From NCBI GenBank assembly GCA_041651995.1, contig JBAZID010000002.1, forward strand, positions 252,425 to 316,424: a DNA stretch of 64,000 nucleotides, given 5' to 3'. Below are positions 34,793 to 43,650 of the stretch, piece after piece. The stretch is from Sulfuricella sp. (GTDB lineage: Bacteria > Pseudomonadota > Gammaproteobacteria > Burkholderiales > Sulfuricellaceae). Each line of letters begins with the position of its first letter. Position 1 is the first letter of the stretch. Position numbers and translations under genes: made by a program. Below the pieces are notes generated by a model that was not told where the DNA came from, made no database searches, and was given only the letters and a program-made list of their open reading frames with translations.

Positions 34793-35155
34793 ATGAATCT
34801 GATCGAACAACTGGAACAGGAAGAAATCGCCCGTCTGGGTAAAACCATTCCTGCTTTTGCGCCTGGCGACACCGTCGTGGTGCAGGTCAAAGTGAAGGAA
34901 GGGACTCGTGAGCGTTTGCAGGCTTACGAAGGCGTGGTGATTGGCAAACGTAACCGTGGCCTGAATTCCTCCTTCATCGTGCGCAAGATTTCCTCGGGCG
35001 AAGGTGTGGAGCGTACTTTCCAGACCCATTCCCCGCTGGTGGCAAGCATCGAAGTGAAGCGTCGCGGTGACGTGCGCCGCGCCAAGCTGTACTACCTGCG
35101 CGACCGCTCCGGCAAGTCTGCGCGTATCAAGGAAAAACTGCCTAACCGCAAGTAA
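34793..35155 (+). CDS. rplS: 50S ribosomal protein L19
   Basis: Large-subunit protein at the subunit interface. The 120 residues show the L19 signature GVVIGKRNRGLNSSFIVRK and a basic C terminus, full length. AAGGAAG lies at good distance ahead of ATG 34793. Last gene of the operon; a possible hairpin (GGCAGCAGA 35158-35166 with TCTGCTGCC 35187-35195) follows directly. Confidence 0.98.
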   Translation: MNLIEQLEQEEIARLGKTIPAFAPGDTVVVQVKVKEGTRERLQAYEGVVIGKRNRGLNSSFIVRKISSGEGVERTFQTHSPLVASIEVKRRGDVRRAKLYYLRDRSGKSARIKEKLPNRK

Positions 35156-35157
35156 GC

Positions 35158-35195
35158 GGCAGCAGAGTAATTTCCCCGCTGGTTTTTCTGCTGCC
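35158..35195 (+). terminator. Possible hairpin after rplS
   Basis: Nine-base perfect arms GGCAGCAGA and TCTGCTGCC enclose a 20-base loop containing a T5 run. The T run is in the loop rather than after the stem, so it is not a textbook terminator. Confidence 0.35.
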
Positions 35196-35378
35196 CGGCT
35201 CGCTCCGGGTTGCAGGGAGACCACACAAGTTTCCCCGATGCATTTAGAATGGCGCGATGCGCTATTGGTTTTATCCCCTCTTTTTTTTCGTTCCAGGCAC
35301 TTCATTATTCACGCAGATTTCAGCACTAAAATCTGAGGCTGTTGCTCGCCCGATGCAAAGAGAAGTGACGCCATATGC

Positions 35379-35879
35379 ATGGCTGTGGGAGCGGTTTTCT
35401 TGAAAGCCTACCAGGCTCGAATCGCCTTGCCTTTCGGCATTCTGGGCATCGTCACCGAGGACGAGTATCTGACAGAAATCGATTTTCTGCCCGACGAGAC
35501 ACTTATTCTCCCCGCGCAAACACCCCTGGCACGGAAGGTCTGCGCCCAGTTGCAGGCCTATGTTGCCGACCCTGATTTCCGCTTCGAACTTCCGCTTCAA
35601 CCGCATGGCACGCCCTATCAAAACAGGGTGTGGCAGGCGCTGCTGGAAATTCCCTCCGGCAAGGCCGAAAGTTATGGCGCACTGGCAAAACATCTCGGCT
35701 CCGCGCCGCGCGCAGTCGGTCAGGCCTGCGGCGCCAATCCCATCCCTGTGATTATCCCCTGCCACCGCGTGCTGGCCAAAGCGGGCCTGGGCGGCTTCAT
35801 GAATCACGCAGACGGCAGCCCGCTGCGGATCAAACGCTGGTTGCTGGAGCACGAGCATGTCCTTAGACCTGCTGGATGA
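35379..35879 (+). CDS. ogt: Methylated-DNA--protein-cysteine methyltransferase
   Basis: Suicide DNA-repair protein removing O6-alkyl groups from guanine. The 166 residues include the helix-turn-helix region (PYQNRVWQALLEIPSGKAESYG) and the acceptor motif IIPCHRVL with Cys128, followed by GGFMNHADGSPLRIKRWLLEHE. The N-terminal domain is short and degenerate, as in Ogt. Its last 23 bases overlap xerD in another frame, suggesting coupled expression. Confidence 0.93.
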   Translation: MAVGAVFLKAYQARIALPFGILGIVTEDEYLTEIDFLPDETLILPAQTPLARKVCAQLQAYVADPDFRFELPLQPHGTPYQNRVWQALLEIPSGKAESYGALAKHLGSAPRAVGQACGANPIPVIIPCHRVLAKAGLGGFMNHADGSPLRIKRWLLEHEHVLRPAG

Positions 35880-36747
35880 GTTTTGTGACGCGCTGTGGCT
35901 CGAAGAGGGGCTGGCGCGCAATACGCTGGAGAGTTACCGCCGCGATCTCAGCCAGTTTGCCGCCTGGCTTGAACGAGAGCGCCACCGCGAGTTGCTCGCG
36001 GCGGGCCAGGCGGATATGCTCGCCTATCTTTCGCACCGCTTCGCTGCGCACGTCAAGGCGACGACGAGTGGCCGTCTGCTTTCCAGCCTGCGTCGTTTTT
36101 ATCGCTACCAATTGCGTCAGGGTAAAATCATGATTGATCCTACGCTGCAGATTGAAATGCCCAAGTTGCCCCGTGCTTTGCCAAAATCACTGAGCGAAGC
36201 AGACGTGGAAGCCCTGCTGAATGCACCCAATGTTGATCAGTCGTTGGGACTGCGCGACCGTGCCATGTTGGAGACCCTTTATGCTACCGGGTTGCGCGTG
36301 TCGGAATTGGTGTCATTGCCGCTACAGGGACTCAGCCTGGAAATGGGGGTGGTACGGGTGATGGGGAAGGGTTCCAAGGAACGCCTGGTGCCGCTGGGCG
36401 CCGAAGCGGTAGACTGGTTGCAGCGATATCTGCTGGAAGCGCGCCCTGACCTGCTGGCGGGCAAGCCGGATACGGCTGTATTCGTGACCCAGCGAGGTGG
36501 CGCCATGACACGACAGGCATTCTGGTATCTCATCAAACGCTACGCGGCTCAGGCGGGTTTGGCGGCAGCCCTCTCGCCCCATACTTTGCGCCATGCTTTT
36601 GCTACCCACCTGCTCAACCACGGCGCAGATTTGAGAGTGGTGCAGATGCTACTGGGGCACTCGGATATTTCCACAACCCAGATTTACACTCATGTGGCGC
36701 GGGAGCGGCTGAAGCGCCTGCATGCAATACACCATCCCCGCGGGTAA
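35857..36747 (+). CDS. xerD: Site-specific tyrosine recombinase XerD
   Basis: With XerC, resolves chromosome dimers at dif under FtsK control. The 296 residues have an N-terminal SAM-like core-binding domain (1-90) and the catalytic domain with Arg147, Lys171, His242, Arg245, His268 and nucleophile Tyr277 (HTLRHAFATHLL, LGHSDISTTQIYTHV). Length and motifs match chromosomal XerD rather than an integrase of a mobile element, and no attachment repeats are nearby. Confidence 0.95.
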   Translation: MSLDLLDEFCDALWLEEGLARNTLESYRRDLSQFAAWLERERHRELLAAGQADMLAYLSHRFAAHVKATTSGRLLSSLRRFYRYQLRQGKIMIDPTLQIEMPKLPRALPKSLSEADVEALLNAPNVDQSLGLRDRAMLETLYATGLRVSELVSLPLQGLSLEMGVVRVMGKGSKERLVPLGAEAVDWLQRYLLEARPDLLAGKPDTAVFVTQRGGAMTRQAFWYLIKRYAAQAGLAAALSPHTLRHAFATHLLNHGADLRVVQMLLGHSDISTTQIYTHVARERLKRLHAIHHPRG

Positions 36748-36837
36748 TGCCTGGCAACAGGGCATGAAGGCCTCCGGTTTGGCGGTTTTTCGGCCTTTCT
36801 AAACAGATTTCGTGGTGTGGGCTAGTTCAGGACTTTC

Positions 36838-37200
36838 TCAGATGTAAGACTTCATCGACTTGCGTCTGCCAGGTTTTTTCTTCTGGATCACCACGCCCTT
36901 GACGGCTTCCGGACCGGATATCTGTTCGGTGGGGTAGAGGTCGTTAAGCGCACTCAGATACCATTTTTCGTCGCGGATCAGCAACTGGCGAAAAGTGTAT
37001 TCGTCCTTGTGGAAGGCGACCACGAATGAGCCATCGGTCGCCAGTCCCTCCGGTTCGACGACAATGATGTCGCCATCCTCGAATTCGGGCAGCATGCTAT
37101 CGCCCAGCACCATCAGGGCGTAGGGTTCGCCGCTTGAACAGGCGCTGGCCGCCTCATCTTCAAGCGCGTTATGGATTGGGATGGTTTTTCTGGTCTGCAT
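36838..37200 (-). CDS. S24-like (LexA/UmuD-fold) protein without DNA-binding domain
   Basis: The 120 residues correspond to the C-terminal protease domain of LexA-like proteins: YALMVLGDSMLPEFEDGDIIVVEP holds the usual active serine (Ser35). The strand that normally carries the catalytic lysine (family pattern T-x-K-R-L) reads TFRQLL, with Arg71 instead. There is no helix-turn-helix. The C terminus is strongly basic (QKKKPGRRKSMKSY). ATG 37200 is preferred because upstream reading is the shadow of tatD. Either a catalytically dead regulator or a diverged peptidase; function unknown. Confidence 0.8.
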   Translation of the reverse strand: MQTRKTIPIHNALEDEAASACSSGEPYALMVLGDSMLPEFEDGDIIVVEPEGLATDGSFVVAFHKDEYTFRQLLIRDEKWYLSALNDLYPTEQISGPEAVKGVVIQKKKPGRRKSMKSYI

Positions 37201-37296
37201 ATTCCGGGAATCCTGGATCAATGGCGCGATGCTAAACTGTCGCAAAATTTTATCGCCATATAATGGTGGCCATTTCAGTGTATTGCAAGCCTTGCC

Positions 37297-38061
37297 ATGT
37301 TGATTGACACCCATTGCCATCTTGATGCCGCCGAGTTCAACCCGGATCGTGATCGGGTGGTTGCCGCTGCGCGCGCGGCAGGCGTCGGGATCCAGATTGT
37401 GCCCGCTGTTGAAAAGGATAATTTCGCAGCGGTGCTGGATTGCTGCAGGCGCTATCCAGGGTGCTATCCGGCGCTGGGTATTCATCCCATGTATGTCGAT
37501 CATGCGCAGTCAGGCGACCTCGATGTATTACGCGCCACTGTGGCAAATGAACGGCCGGTGGCGATCGGTGAAATCGGTCTTGATTTCTTTGTCCCTGATT
37601 ATGATCAGGAAATGCAGGAATTCTATTTTGTCGAGCAACTGAAGATCGCACGGGATGCCGAGTTGCCCGTGTTGCTACATATCCGCCGTGCTCAGGACCA
37701 AGTGCTCAAGCATCTGCGCAGGGTGCGAGTCTGCGGCGGTATTGCCCACGCCTTCAACGGTAGCCGGCAGCAGGCGGGGGAATTCATCAAGCTGGGCTTC
37801 AGGCTGGGTTTTGGCGGCGCAATGACTTATCCGCGCGCCACCCGTCTGCGGGAACTGGCTGCGACCTTGCCGCTGGAAGCCATCGTGCTGGAAACCGATG
37901 CGCCGGATATGGCGCCGGCCTGGATTGGCAAGGGGCGCAACAGCTCCGAAACCTTGCCGCAAATCGCGCGGACTCTGGCGGAGCTGCGCGGTGTCCCGTT
38001 TGAAGAGGTGGTCCGGGCAACTGGCGCCAATGCTCGTGCCGTGGTGAAGGGGCTGACATGA
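37297..38061 (+). CDS. TatD family metal-dependent hydrolase
   Basis: Amidohydrolase-fold nuclease of the TatD/YjjV group. The 254 residues open MLIDTHCHLDAAEF (HxH metal motif), then GEIGLDF, LHIRRAQDQ and a late ETDAPDM motif. Some members act in DNA repair or quality control; the substrate here is not deducible. It starts 96 bases from the divergent S24-like gene and overlaps the CDF gene by four bases (ATGA), heading tatD-CDF-tcdA-mobA, each joined to the next by a four-base overlap. Confidence 0.92.
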   Translation: MLIDTHCHLDAAEFNPDRDRVVAAARAAGVGIQIVPAVEKDNFAAVLDCCRRYPGCYPALGIHPMYVDHAQSGDLDVLRATVANERPVAIGEIGLDFFVPDYDQEMQEFYFVEQLKIARDAELPVLLHIRRAQDQVLKHLRRVRVCGGIAHAFNGSRQQAGEFIKLGFRLGFGGAMTYPRATRLRELAATLPLEAIVLETDAPDMAPAWIGKGRNSSETLPQIARTLAELRGVPFEEVVRATGANARAVVKGLT

Positions 38062-38942
38062 GCGTGGTCAGGAAGATGGCGCTGCTCTCGATTGTGGCGG
38101 CGATTGTGACTTTGGGGCTCAAGTTTGGTGCGTGGTTCCTTACCGGCTCGGTGAGCCTGTTTTCCGATGCGGTCGAGTCCGTGGTCAACCTTGCTGCAGG
38201 GCTGATGCTTTTCTGGATGCTGACTATCGCGGCGCGCCCGGCGGATGCCGGACATGCCTATGGTCACGACAAGGCAGAATATTTCTCCAGCGGCGTCGAG
38301 GGCGCGCTGATTCTGGTGGCGGCGGTTTCGATCATCTATGCCGCTGTGGAGCGTTTTATTCACCCGGAGCCGCTGACCCACCTTGGCCCGGGGTTGCTGG
38401 TTTCCGGGCTGGCCGCGCTGGTGAATTTTGTGGCGGCGCGCATGTTGCTCGAAGTGGCGCGGGAAAAGGACAGCATAGCCCTGGAGGCGGACGCCCGGCA
38501 TCTGCTCACCGATGTCTGGACCTCTGCCGGTGTGCTGGGCGGATTGGTGGTGGTGATGATCGCACCACCTGCGTGGCAGGTGCTTGATCCCATCATGGCA
38601 GTGGTGGTGGGTGCCAATATCGTGATGACCGGGGTGAAATTGCTGCGCCGCTCTCTGGATGGCCTGATGGATGCCGCCTTGCCGGAGCAGGAAACGCGCT
38701 TTATCGAAGCCTCGATCCGCGCCATGTTGCCATCCGGGGCGTCTTTCCACGACCTGCGCAGCCGCAAGGCCGGGCCGCGGCGCTTTATCGAACTCCATTT
38801 GCTGGTGCCCGGTGAGATCAGCGTGCGGGCATCCCACGACTTGTGCGACCGCATTGAAGAAGAAATTGCGCGTGAACTGGCGCAAGCTTCGGTCATTATT
38901 CATGTTGAACCCACTGAAACCCATTCCGGAGATAATTCATGA
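38058..38942 (+). CDS. Cation diffusion facilitator (CDF) family transporter
   Basis: Inner-membrane divalent metal/proton antiporter, likely for Fe, Zn, Co or Mn. The 294 residues have about six helices, SLFSDAVESVVN in helix 2, YGHDKAEYFSSGVEG after it, EADARHLLTDVWTS in helix 5 and a C-terminal ferredoxin-like cytoplasmic domain. The D-DxxxD-type sites look intact. ATGA overlaps on both sides place it within a four-gene unit. Confidence 0.92.
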   Translation: MSVVRKMALLSIVAAIVTLGLKFGAWFLTGSVSLFSDAVESVVNLAAGLMLFWMLTIAARPADAGHAYGHDKAEYFSSGVEGALILVAAVSIIYAAVERFIHPEPLTHLGPGLLVSGLAALVNFVAARMLLEVAREKDSIALEADARHLLTDVWTSAGVLGGLVVVMIAPPAWQVLDPIMAVVVGANIVMTGVKLLRRSLDGLMDAALPEQETRFIEASIRAMLPSGASFHDLRSRKAGPRRFIELHLLVPGEISVRASHDLCDRIEEEIARELAQASVIIHVEPTETHSGDNS

Positions 38943-39667
38943 ACGGCCTGTTGCCTCAATTCGAGCGTACCCACATCCTGCTGGGAGATGCCGGCCTGGC
39001 CAAGCTTGCCCAGAAGCATGTTTTTGTCGCGGGGCTGGGCGGCGTCGGCTCCTACTGTGCCGAAGCGCTGGCGCGTGCCGGTGTGGGGCACCTGACGCTG
39101 CTTGATCATGATGTGGTGGCCACCAGCAATATCAACCGCCAGCTGCTGGCGCTGCTTTCTACCGTCGGCCAGCCCAAGGCCGAATTGATGCGGGCGCGCA
39201 TCATGGATATTAATCCCGAATGCCGGCTGGAAATACTGCGCACTTTCCTGAATAGCGAGAATGTCAACGAACTAGTGCCGGATTGCGATTATGTCGTGGA
39301 TGCGATCGACTCCCTCGCATGCAAGGTGGCGCTGGTGGGCGAGAGCGTGAAGCGCGGGCTGCGTGTGGCGTCGAGTATGGGTGCGGGCAACCGGCTCGAT
39401 CCGGGAAGGGTCAGGATTGACGATATCAGCAAAACAGAAATGTGCCCGCTGGCAAAGCAGATGCGCAAGCGGCTCAGCCGCCACTACGACTTGCGCAAGG
39501 GGGTACTGACGGTGTTCTCGGACGAGCAGCCGCGCGCGCCTCTGCCACCGCAACCGGTCGATGGGCCCGGGCGCGCGCGGGCAGTGAACGGCACCATCAG
39601 CTACATGCCGCCATTGTTCGGGATGATGCTGGCGGGTGTGGTGGTCAAGGCGCTGCTTGAATCATGA
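38939..39667 (+). CDS. tcdA: tRNA threonylcarbamoyladenosine dehydratase TcdA (CsdL)
   Basis: E1-like ATP-dependent enzyme that cyclises t6A37 of tRNA. The 242 residues show the nucleotide-binding GLGGVGSYCAEALARAG, DHDVVATSNINRQ and the family's KVALVGE segment. It receives sulfur or electrons through CsdA/CsdE in E. coli; these are not in the window. Four-base overlaps join it to the CDF gene and to mobA. A ThiF/MoeB role is less likely because the C-terminal layout is that of TcdA. Confidence 0.93.
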   Translation: MNGLLPQFERTHILLGDAGLAKLAQKHVFVAGLGGVGSYCAEALARAGVGHLTLLDHDVVATSNINRQLLALLSTVGQPKAELMRARIMDINPECRLEILRTFLNSENVNELVPDCDYVVDAIDSLACKVALVGESVKRGLRVASSMGAGNRLDPGRVRIDDISKTEMCPLAKQMRKRLSRHYDLRKGVLTVFSDEQPRAPLPPQPVDGPGRARAVNGTISYMPPLFGMMLAGVVVKALLES

Positions 39668-40263
39668 GTGCAACCCGGGAGATTTCGGCTATCGTTCTGG
39701 CCGGCGGGCGCGGGCGACGCATGGGCGAGGTGGACAAGGGCCTGCAGTTGCTGCAGGGCAAGCCGCTGGTGAGTTGGGTGGCGGACCGCATTGCGCCACA
39801 GGTAAGCGAGGTGCTGATCAGCGCCAACCGCAATCTGGAGCGTTATCGCGAGATGGGATATGCCGTTCTGCCGGACGAAATGCCTGATTATCCGGGGCCG
39901 CTGGCCGGGTTGCACCGGGCAATGTCCGAGGTGCACCATCCGCTGTGGTTGAGCGTCCCCTGTGATACGCCGTTTCTTCCCGAGGATCTCGTGCAGCGTT
40001 TGCATGCTGCGTTGCTGGCTGACAAGGCTGATCTGGCGGTGGCCGTGGTTGAGGGGCAGATGCAGCCGGCAATTTGTCTCGGTTATACGCATTTGCAAGC
40101 TGGGCTGGGGAGTTTTCTTGCCCGTGGCGGGCGCAGGGTGAGCGAGTGGCAGTCGGGCCTGCTTCGGACGGCAGCACTGTTTCATGACCTGCAATCGTTC
40201 CGCAATATCAATGCCCAGGCCGATCTGATTGAGGCAGAAACAGTAATGTCTGGTAGTAAATGA
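39664..40263 (+). CDS. mobA: Molybdenum cofactor guanylyltransferase MobA
   Basis: Attaches GMP to molybdopterin, giving the MGD cofactor of DMSO-reductase-family enzymes such as SoeA. The 199 residues begin with the nucleotidyltransferase motif IVLAGGRGRRMGEVDKGLQLL, then VPCDTPFLPEDLV, full family length. Joined by a four-base overlap to tcdA. The gene supplies the form of cofactor needed by the soe complex, though they are not adjacent. Confidence 0.95.
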   Translation: MSATREISAIVLAGGRGRRMGEVDKGLQLLQGKPLVSWVADRIAPQVSEVLISANRNLERYREMGYAVLPDEMPDYPGPLAGLHRAMSEVHHPLWLSVPCDTPFLPEDLVQRLHAALLADKADLAVAVVEGQMQPAICLGYTHLQAGLGSFLARGGRRVSEWQSGLLRTAALFHDLQSFRNINAQADLIEAETVMSGSK

Positions 40264-40354
40264 CTAATATTCCTGAAAAGGATGGAATTGTCCGGTAAAA
40301 ATTCGGTACAATTACGGCTTTGATTTTTTGGTCTCGTTGAACAGGGATGCGGAT

Positions 40355-40948
40355 ATGAGCAAGAAAGAAGTGGATCGCAGTAAACGGCGGTTTCTGATCG
40401 CCGCCACCACCGCAGTCGGTGGCGTCGCGGCGGTGGGTGCTGCCGTGCCTTTCGTCATGAGCATGTTGCCAAGTGAACGCGCCAAGGCGGCGGGTGCCCC
40501 GGTAGAGGTCGATATCGGCAAGATCGAGCCGGGCATGATGCTGAACGTCGAGTGGCAGGGCAAGCCGGTGTGGGTGGTCAACCGCACCAAGGCCATGCTG
40601 GATGCACTCAGCAAGAATGACGCCAAGCTGGTTGATCCCAAGGCGGAAGCGCCTCAGCAGCCGGAATATTGCCAGAACGCCACGCGTTCCATTAAACCCG
40701 AGATTCTGGTGGCAGTCGGTATTTGTACCCATCTCGGCTGCTCCCCGACTTACCGTCCGGAAATGGGTCCGGCTGACCTGGGACCGGACTGGGCTGGCGG
40801 TTTCTTCTGCCCCTGCCACGGCTCGCGTTTCGACATGGCGGCACGCGTGTTCGCCGGGGCTCCCGCACCTACCAACCTGGTGATTCCGAAGCACAAGTAT
40901 TTGAGTGACAGCCGTCTTTTGATCGGCGACGACAGCAAGGGAGCCTAA
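40355..40948 (+). CDS. petA: Ubiquinol-cytochrome c reductase Rieske iron-sulfur subunit
   Basis: High-potential [2Fe-2S] subunit of complex III. The 197 residues have a twin-arginine-like start (SKRRFLIAAT) with one uncleaved membrane helix, and the Rieske ligands CTHLGC (Cys124, His126) and CPCHGS (Cys152, His155) with the disulfide cysteines 129 and 154. ATG 40355 (MSKKEVDRSK) is favoured over an upstream alternative by family length. First gene of petABC. Confidence 0.96.
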   Translation: MSKKEVDRSKRRFLIAATTAVGGVAAVGAAVPFVMSMLPSERAKAAGAPVEVDIGKIEPGMMLNVEWQGKPVWVVNRTKAMLDALSKNDAKLVDPKAEAPQQPEYCQNATRSIKPEILVAVGICTHLGCSPTYRPEMGPADLGPDWAGGFFCPCHGSRFDMAARVFAGAPAPTNLVIPKHKYLSDSRLLIGDDSKGA

Positions 40949-40952
40949 ATAA

Positions 40953-42188
40953 ATGAACAGTCTGACTAAAATGGTGGGCTGGATTGACGAGCGTTTCCCT
41001 CTGACGTCCAACTGGAAAGCGCACCTTTCCGAGTATTACGCACCGAAAAACTTCAACTTCTGGTATTTCTTCGGCTCTCTGGCAATGCTGGTGCTGGTAC
41101 TGCAGATCGTGACCGGTATTTTCCTCACCATGCATTACAAGCCTGATGTCAATATGGCTTTTGCTTCGGTGGAATACATCATGCGTGACGTATCCTGGGG
41201 CTGGTTGATTCGCTACATGCACTCTACCGGCGCATCGGCGTTCTTTGTCGTGGTGTATCTCCACATGATGCGCGGCCTGATGTACGGTTCCTATCGCAAG
41301 CCGCGCGAGCTGATCTGGATCTTCGGCATGCTGATCTACCTGGCGCTGATGGCCGAAGCCTTCATGGGCTACCTGCTGCCTTGGGGCCAGATGTCATTCT
41401 GGGGCGCCCAGGTGATTATCAACCTGTTCACGGCCATTCCATTTGTCGGTCCGGACCTTTCTGTATGGATTCGTGGTGACTATGTAATTGGTGATGCGAC
41501 GCTGAACCGCTTCTTCGCATTCCACGTCATTGCCGTACCGCTGGTACTGGTGGGCCTGGTCGCGGCGCACATCATTGCGCTGCACGAAGTCGGCTCCAAC
41601 AACCCGGATGGCATCGAGATCAAGAAAAACAAGGATCCCGTAACCCACATCCCGCTGGATGGCATTCCTTTCCACCCGTACTACTCGGTCAAGGATATCG
41701 TCGGTGTGGTGGTGTTCCTGATGGTGTTCTCGGCAATTGTATTCTTTGCGCCGGACATGGGCGGTTATTTCCTGGAATACAACAATTTTGTTCCGGCTGA
41801 CCCGTTCAAGACCCCGGAGCATATTGCACCGGTCTGGTACTTCACGCCCTTCTACGCCATCCTGCGCGCTGTGCCGCCGCTGTTCGGCTCCCAGTTCCCC
41901 GGTGTGGTTGCCATGGGCGTGGCGGTAATGATCCTGTTCTTCCTGCCTTGGCTGGACAGGGGCAATGTCAAATCCATCCGCTATCGCGGCACGGTTTACA
42001 AGGTTGCGCTGGCCCTGTTCGTCTTCAGTTTTATTGGCCTGGGCGTGCTCGGCGTGCTGCCATCCACCCCGCTCTACACCATCTTTTCCCAGATTCTGAG
42101 CCTGGTGTACTTCGCCTTCTTCTTCCTGATGCCTTGGTATACCAAGATTGACAAGACCAAGCCCGTTCCTGAACGGGTGACGGGTTAA
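40953..42188 (+). CDS. petB: Ubiquinol-cytochrome c reductase cytochrome b subunit
   Basis: Membrane core of the bc1 complex carrying both b haems and the two quinone sites. The 411 residues form about eight helices plus a C-terminal extension, with haem histidines in RYMHSTGASAFFVVVYLHMM and FHVIAVPLVLVGLVAAHIIALH, and the Qo motif PEHIAPVWYF (PEWY type, here PVWYF). Four bases after petA; the stop overlaps the petC start (TAATG). Confidence 0.96.
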   Translation: MNSLTKMVGWIDERFPLTSNWKAHLSEYYAPKNFNFWYFFGSLAMLVLVLQIVTGIFLTMHYKPDVNMAFASVEYIMRDVSWGWLIRYMHSTGASAFFVVVYLHMMRGLMYGSYRKPRELIWIFGMLIYLALMAEAFMGYLLPWGQMSFWGAQVIINLFTAIPFVGPDLSVWIRGDYVIGDATLNRFFAFHVIAVPLVLVGLVAAHIIALHEVGSNNPDGIEIKKNKDPVTHIPLDGIPFHPYYSVKDIVGVVVFLMVFSAIVFFAPDMGGYFLEYNNFVPADPFKTPEHIAPVWYFTPFYAILRAVPPLFGSQFPGVVAMGVAVMILFFLPWLDRGNVKSIRYRGTVYKVALALFVFSFIGLGVLGVLPSTPLYTIFSQILSLVYFAFFFLMPWYTKIDKTKPVPERVTG

Positions 42189-42937
42189 TGAGTACGCATA
42201 GAATGGGGTTCGTTAACATGAATACGATCAAGAAACTATTGCTGCTGGTGCTGGCAGCACCCGCGGTGGCCATGGCAAGCAGTGGCGTTCACCTCGACAA
42301 GGCGCCTTATGATTTGAACGATAAGGCATCGTTGCAGCGTGGGGCGAAGACTTTCGTCAACTACTGCCTCAACTGCCACAGTGCTTCCTACATGCGCTAT
42401 AACCGCCTGAAGGATATCGGTCTGACCGATGACCAGATCAAGGAAAACCTGCTCTTTGCAGCTGAGAAAGTAGGGGAGCCCATGGATGTGGCGATGAGCA
42501 AGAAAGACGCAAAAGTGTTTTTTGGCGCCACACCGCCGGATTTGACTGTGATTGCCCGCTCGCGCGGCGCCGACTGGCTCTATACCTATCTGCGCGGTTT
42601 CTACCGTGACGATACCCGCCCAACCGGCTGGAATAACACGGTATTCGACAAGGTCGGCATGCCTCACGTGCTGTATGGCATGCAGGGCGAGCAGGTAATG
42701 CATGTGGAAAAACAGGGTGAGCATGAAACCAGTCATCTGGTGATGGCCAAGGCCGGCACCATGACTACGCCGGAATATGATGCGGCCACGGCTGACCTGG
42801 TCAACTACCTGGTATATATGGGTGAGCCCGCACAGCAGACGCGCATGCGTCTGGGTGTAATCGTGCTTCTGTTCCTCGGTATATTCTTTGTTGTCGCCTA
42901 CTACCTGAAAAAGGAATTCTGGAAAGATATTCACTAA
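42188..42937 (+). CDS. petC: Ubiquinol-cytochrome c reductase cytochrome c1 subunit
   Basis: Membrane-anchored c-type cytochrome passing electrons to soluble cytochrome c. The 249 residues include a signal peptide (KKLLLLVLAAPAVAMASS), the haem site CLNCHS followed by ASYMRYNRL, a likely axial Met region (MPHVLYGMQG), and a C-terminal membrane anchor (LGVIVLLFLGIFFVVAYYL). ATG 42188 overlaps the petB stop; ATG 42218 (MNTIKK) is the alternative. Last gene of petABC. Confidence 0.95.
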   Translation: MSTHRMGFVNMNTIKKLLLLVLAAPAVAMASSGVHLDKAPYDLNDKASLQRGAKTFVNYCLNCHSASYMRYNRLKDIGLTDDQIKENLLFAAEKVGEPMDVAMSKKDAKVFFGATPPDLTVIARSRGADWLYTYLRGFYRDDTRPTGWNNTVFDKVGMPHVLYGMQGEQVMHVEKQGEHETSHLVMAKAGTMTTPEYDAATADLVNYLVYMGEPAQQTRMRLGVIVLLFLGIFFVVAYYLKKEFWKDIH

Positions 42938-42964
42938 TCATTCCAGAGCAGCATGAAAATTTGT

Positions 42965-42996
42965 GCGCCGGTGTGCCTGAAAAGCGCTACCGGCGC
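42965..42996 (+). terminator. Hairpin after petC
   Basis: GCGCCGGT (42965-42972) and ACCGGCGC (42989-42996) are perfect eight-base arms with a 16-base loop, followed by CATGTCTTTT. The T run is short and delayed, so it may act as a weak terminator or 3' stabiliser. Confidence 0.5.
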
Positions 42997-43047
42997 CATG
43001 TCTTTTAAAGCCATAAACTATTAATTCTCCAGAGGTAGCATAAACCT

Positions 43048-43647
43048 ATGATGACCCTCTACTCAGGAACCACCTGCCCCTTCAGTCAGCGCTGCCGCAT
43101 TGTGCTGTTCGAGAAGGGCATGGATTTCCAGATAATTGACGTTGACCTGCAAAACATGCCAGAAGATCTGGCAGTCATGAACCCCTACAATCAGGTGCCG
43201 GTTCTGGTTGAGCGCGATCTGATCCTGCATGAATCGAATATCATTAACGAATATATTGATGAACGCTTTCCGCACCCGCAACTGATGCCCGCCGACCCGG
43301 TGATGCGCGCCCGTGCCCGTCTGTTTCTGTACCGCTTTGAGCAGGAACTGTTTGCTCACTTGGGTGCTGTCGTGAACGGCACGCCAAAAGTTGCAGAAAA
43401 GGCGCGTGCCACGATTCGTGACAACCTGACCCAGCTGGCGCCGATTTTTGCCAAACAGAAATATATGCTGGGCGAAGAATTCTCCATGCTGGACGTGGCG
43501 ATTGCTCCGTTGCTGTGGCGCCTCGAGTTTTATGGCATCGAGTTGCCAAAACAAGCGGCTCCAATACTGAAGTACGCTGAAAGGATTTTCTCGCGCCCAG
43601 CGTACATTGAAGCAATGACTCCATCTGAAAAGGCCATGCGCAAGTAA
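43048..43647 (+). CDS. sspA: Stringent starvation protein A (GST-fold)
   Basis: RNA polymerase-associated protein of stationary-phase and acid-stress responses. The 199 residues have a thioredoxin-like N domain (MTLYSGTTCPFSQRCRIVLF) and a helical GST C domain. It retains the CPFS pattern, although SspA proteins generally lack GST activity. It follows petABC and precedes sspB by three bases; petABC-sspAB is a conserved betaproteobacterial order. Confidence 0.94.
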   Translation: MMTLYSGTTCPFSQRCRIVLFEKGMDFQIIDVDLQNMPEDLAVMNPYNQVPVLVERDLILHESNIINEYIDERFPHPQLMPADPVMRARARLFLYRFEQELFAHLGAVVNGTPKVAEKARATIRDNLTQLAPIFAKQKYMLGEEFSMLDVAIAPLLWRLEFYGIELPKQAAPILKYAERIFSRPAYIEAMTPSEKAMRK

Positions 43648-43650
43648 TTC

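Noticed and set aside
35857..36747. xerD as the integrase of a mobile element
   Set aside because: Length, motifs and the housekeeping context fit chromosomal XerD; there are no flanking repeats, tRNA scar or cargo genes.
36763..36800. Possible terminator after xerD (AAGGCC and GGCCTT arms)
   Set aside because: The arms are short with a long loop and no clean T run after the stem.
40288..40312. Sigma-70 promoter of petA (TTGTCC and TACAAT)
   Set aside because: The spacer is only 13 bases, too short for a standard promoter.
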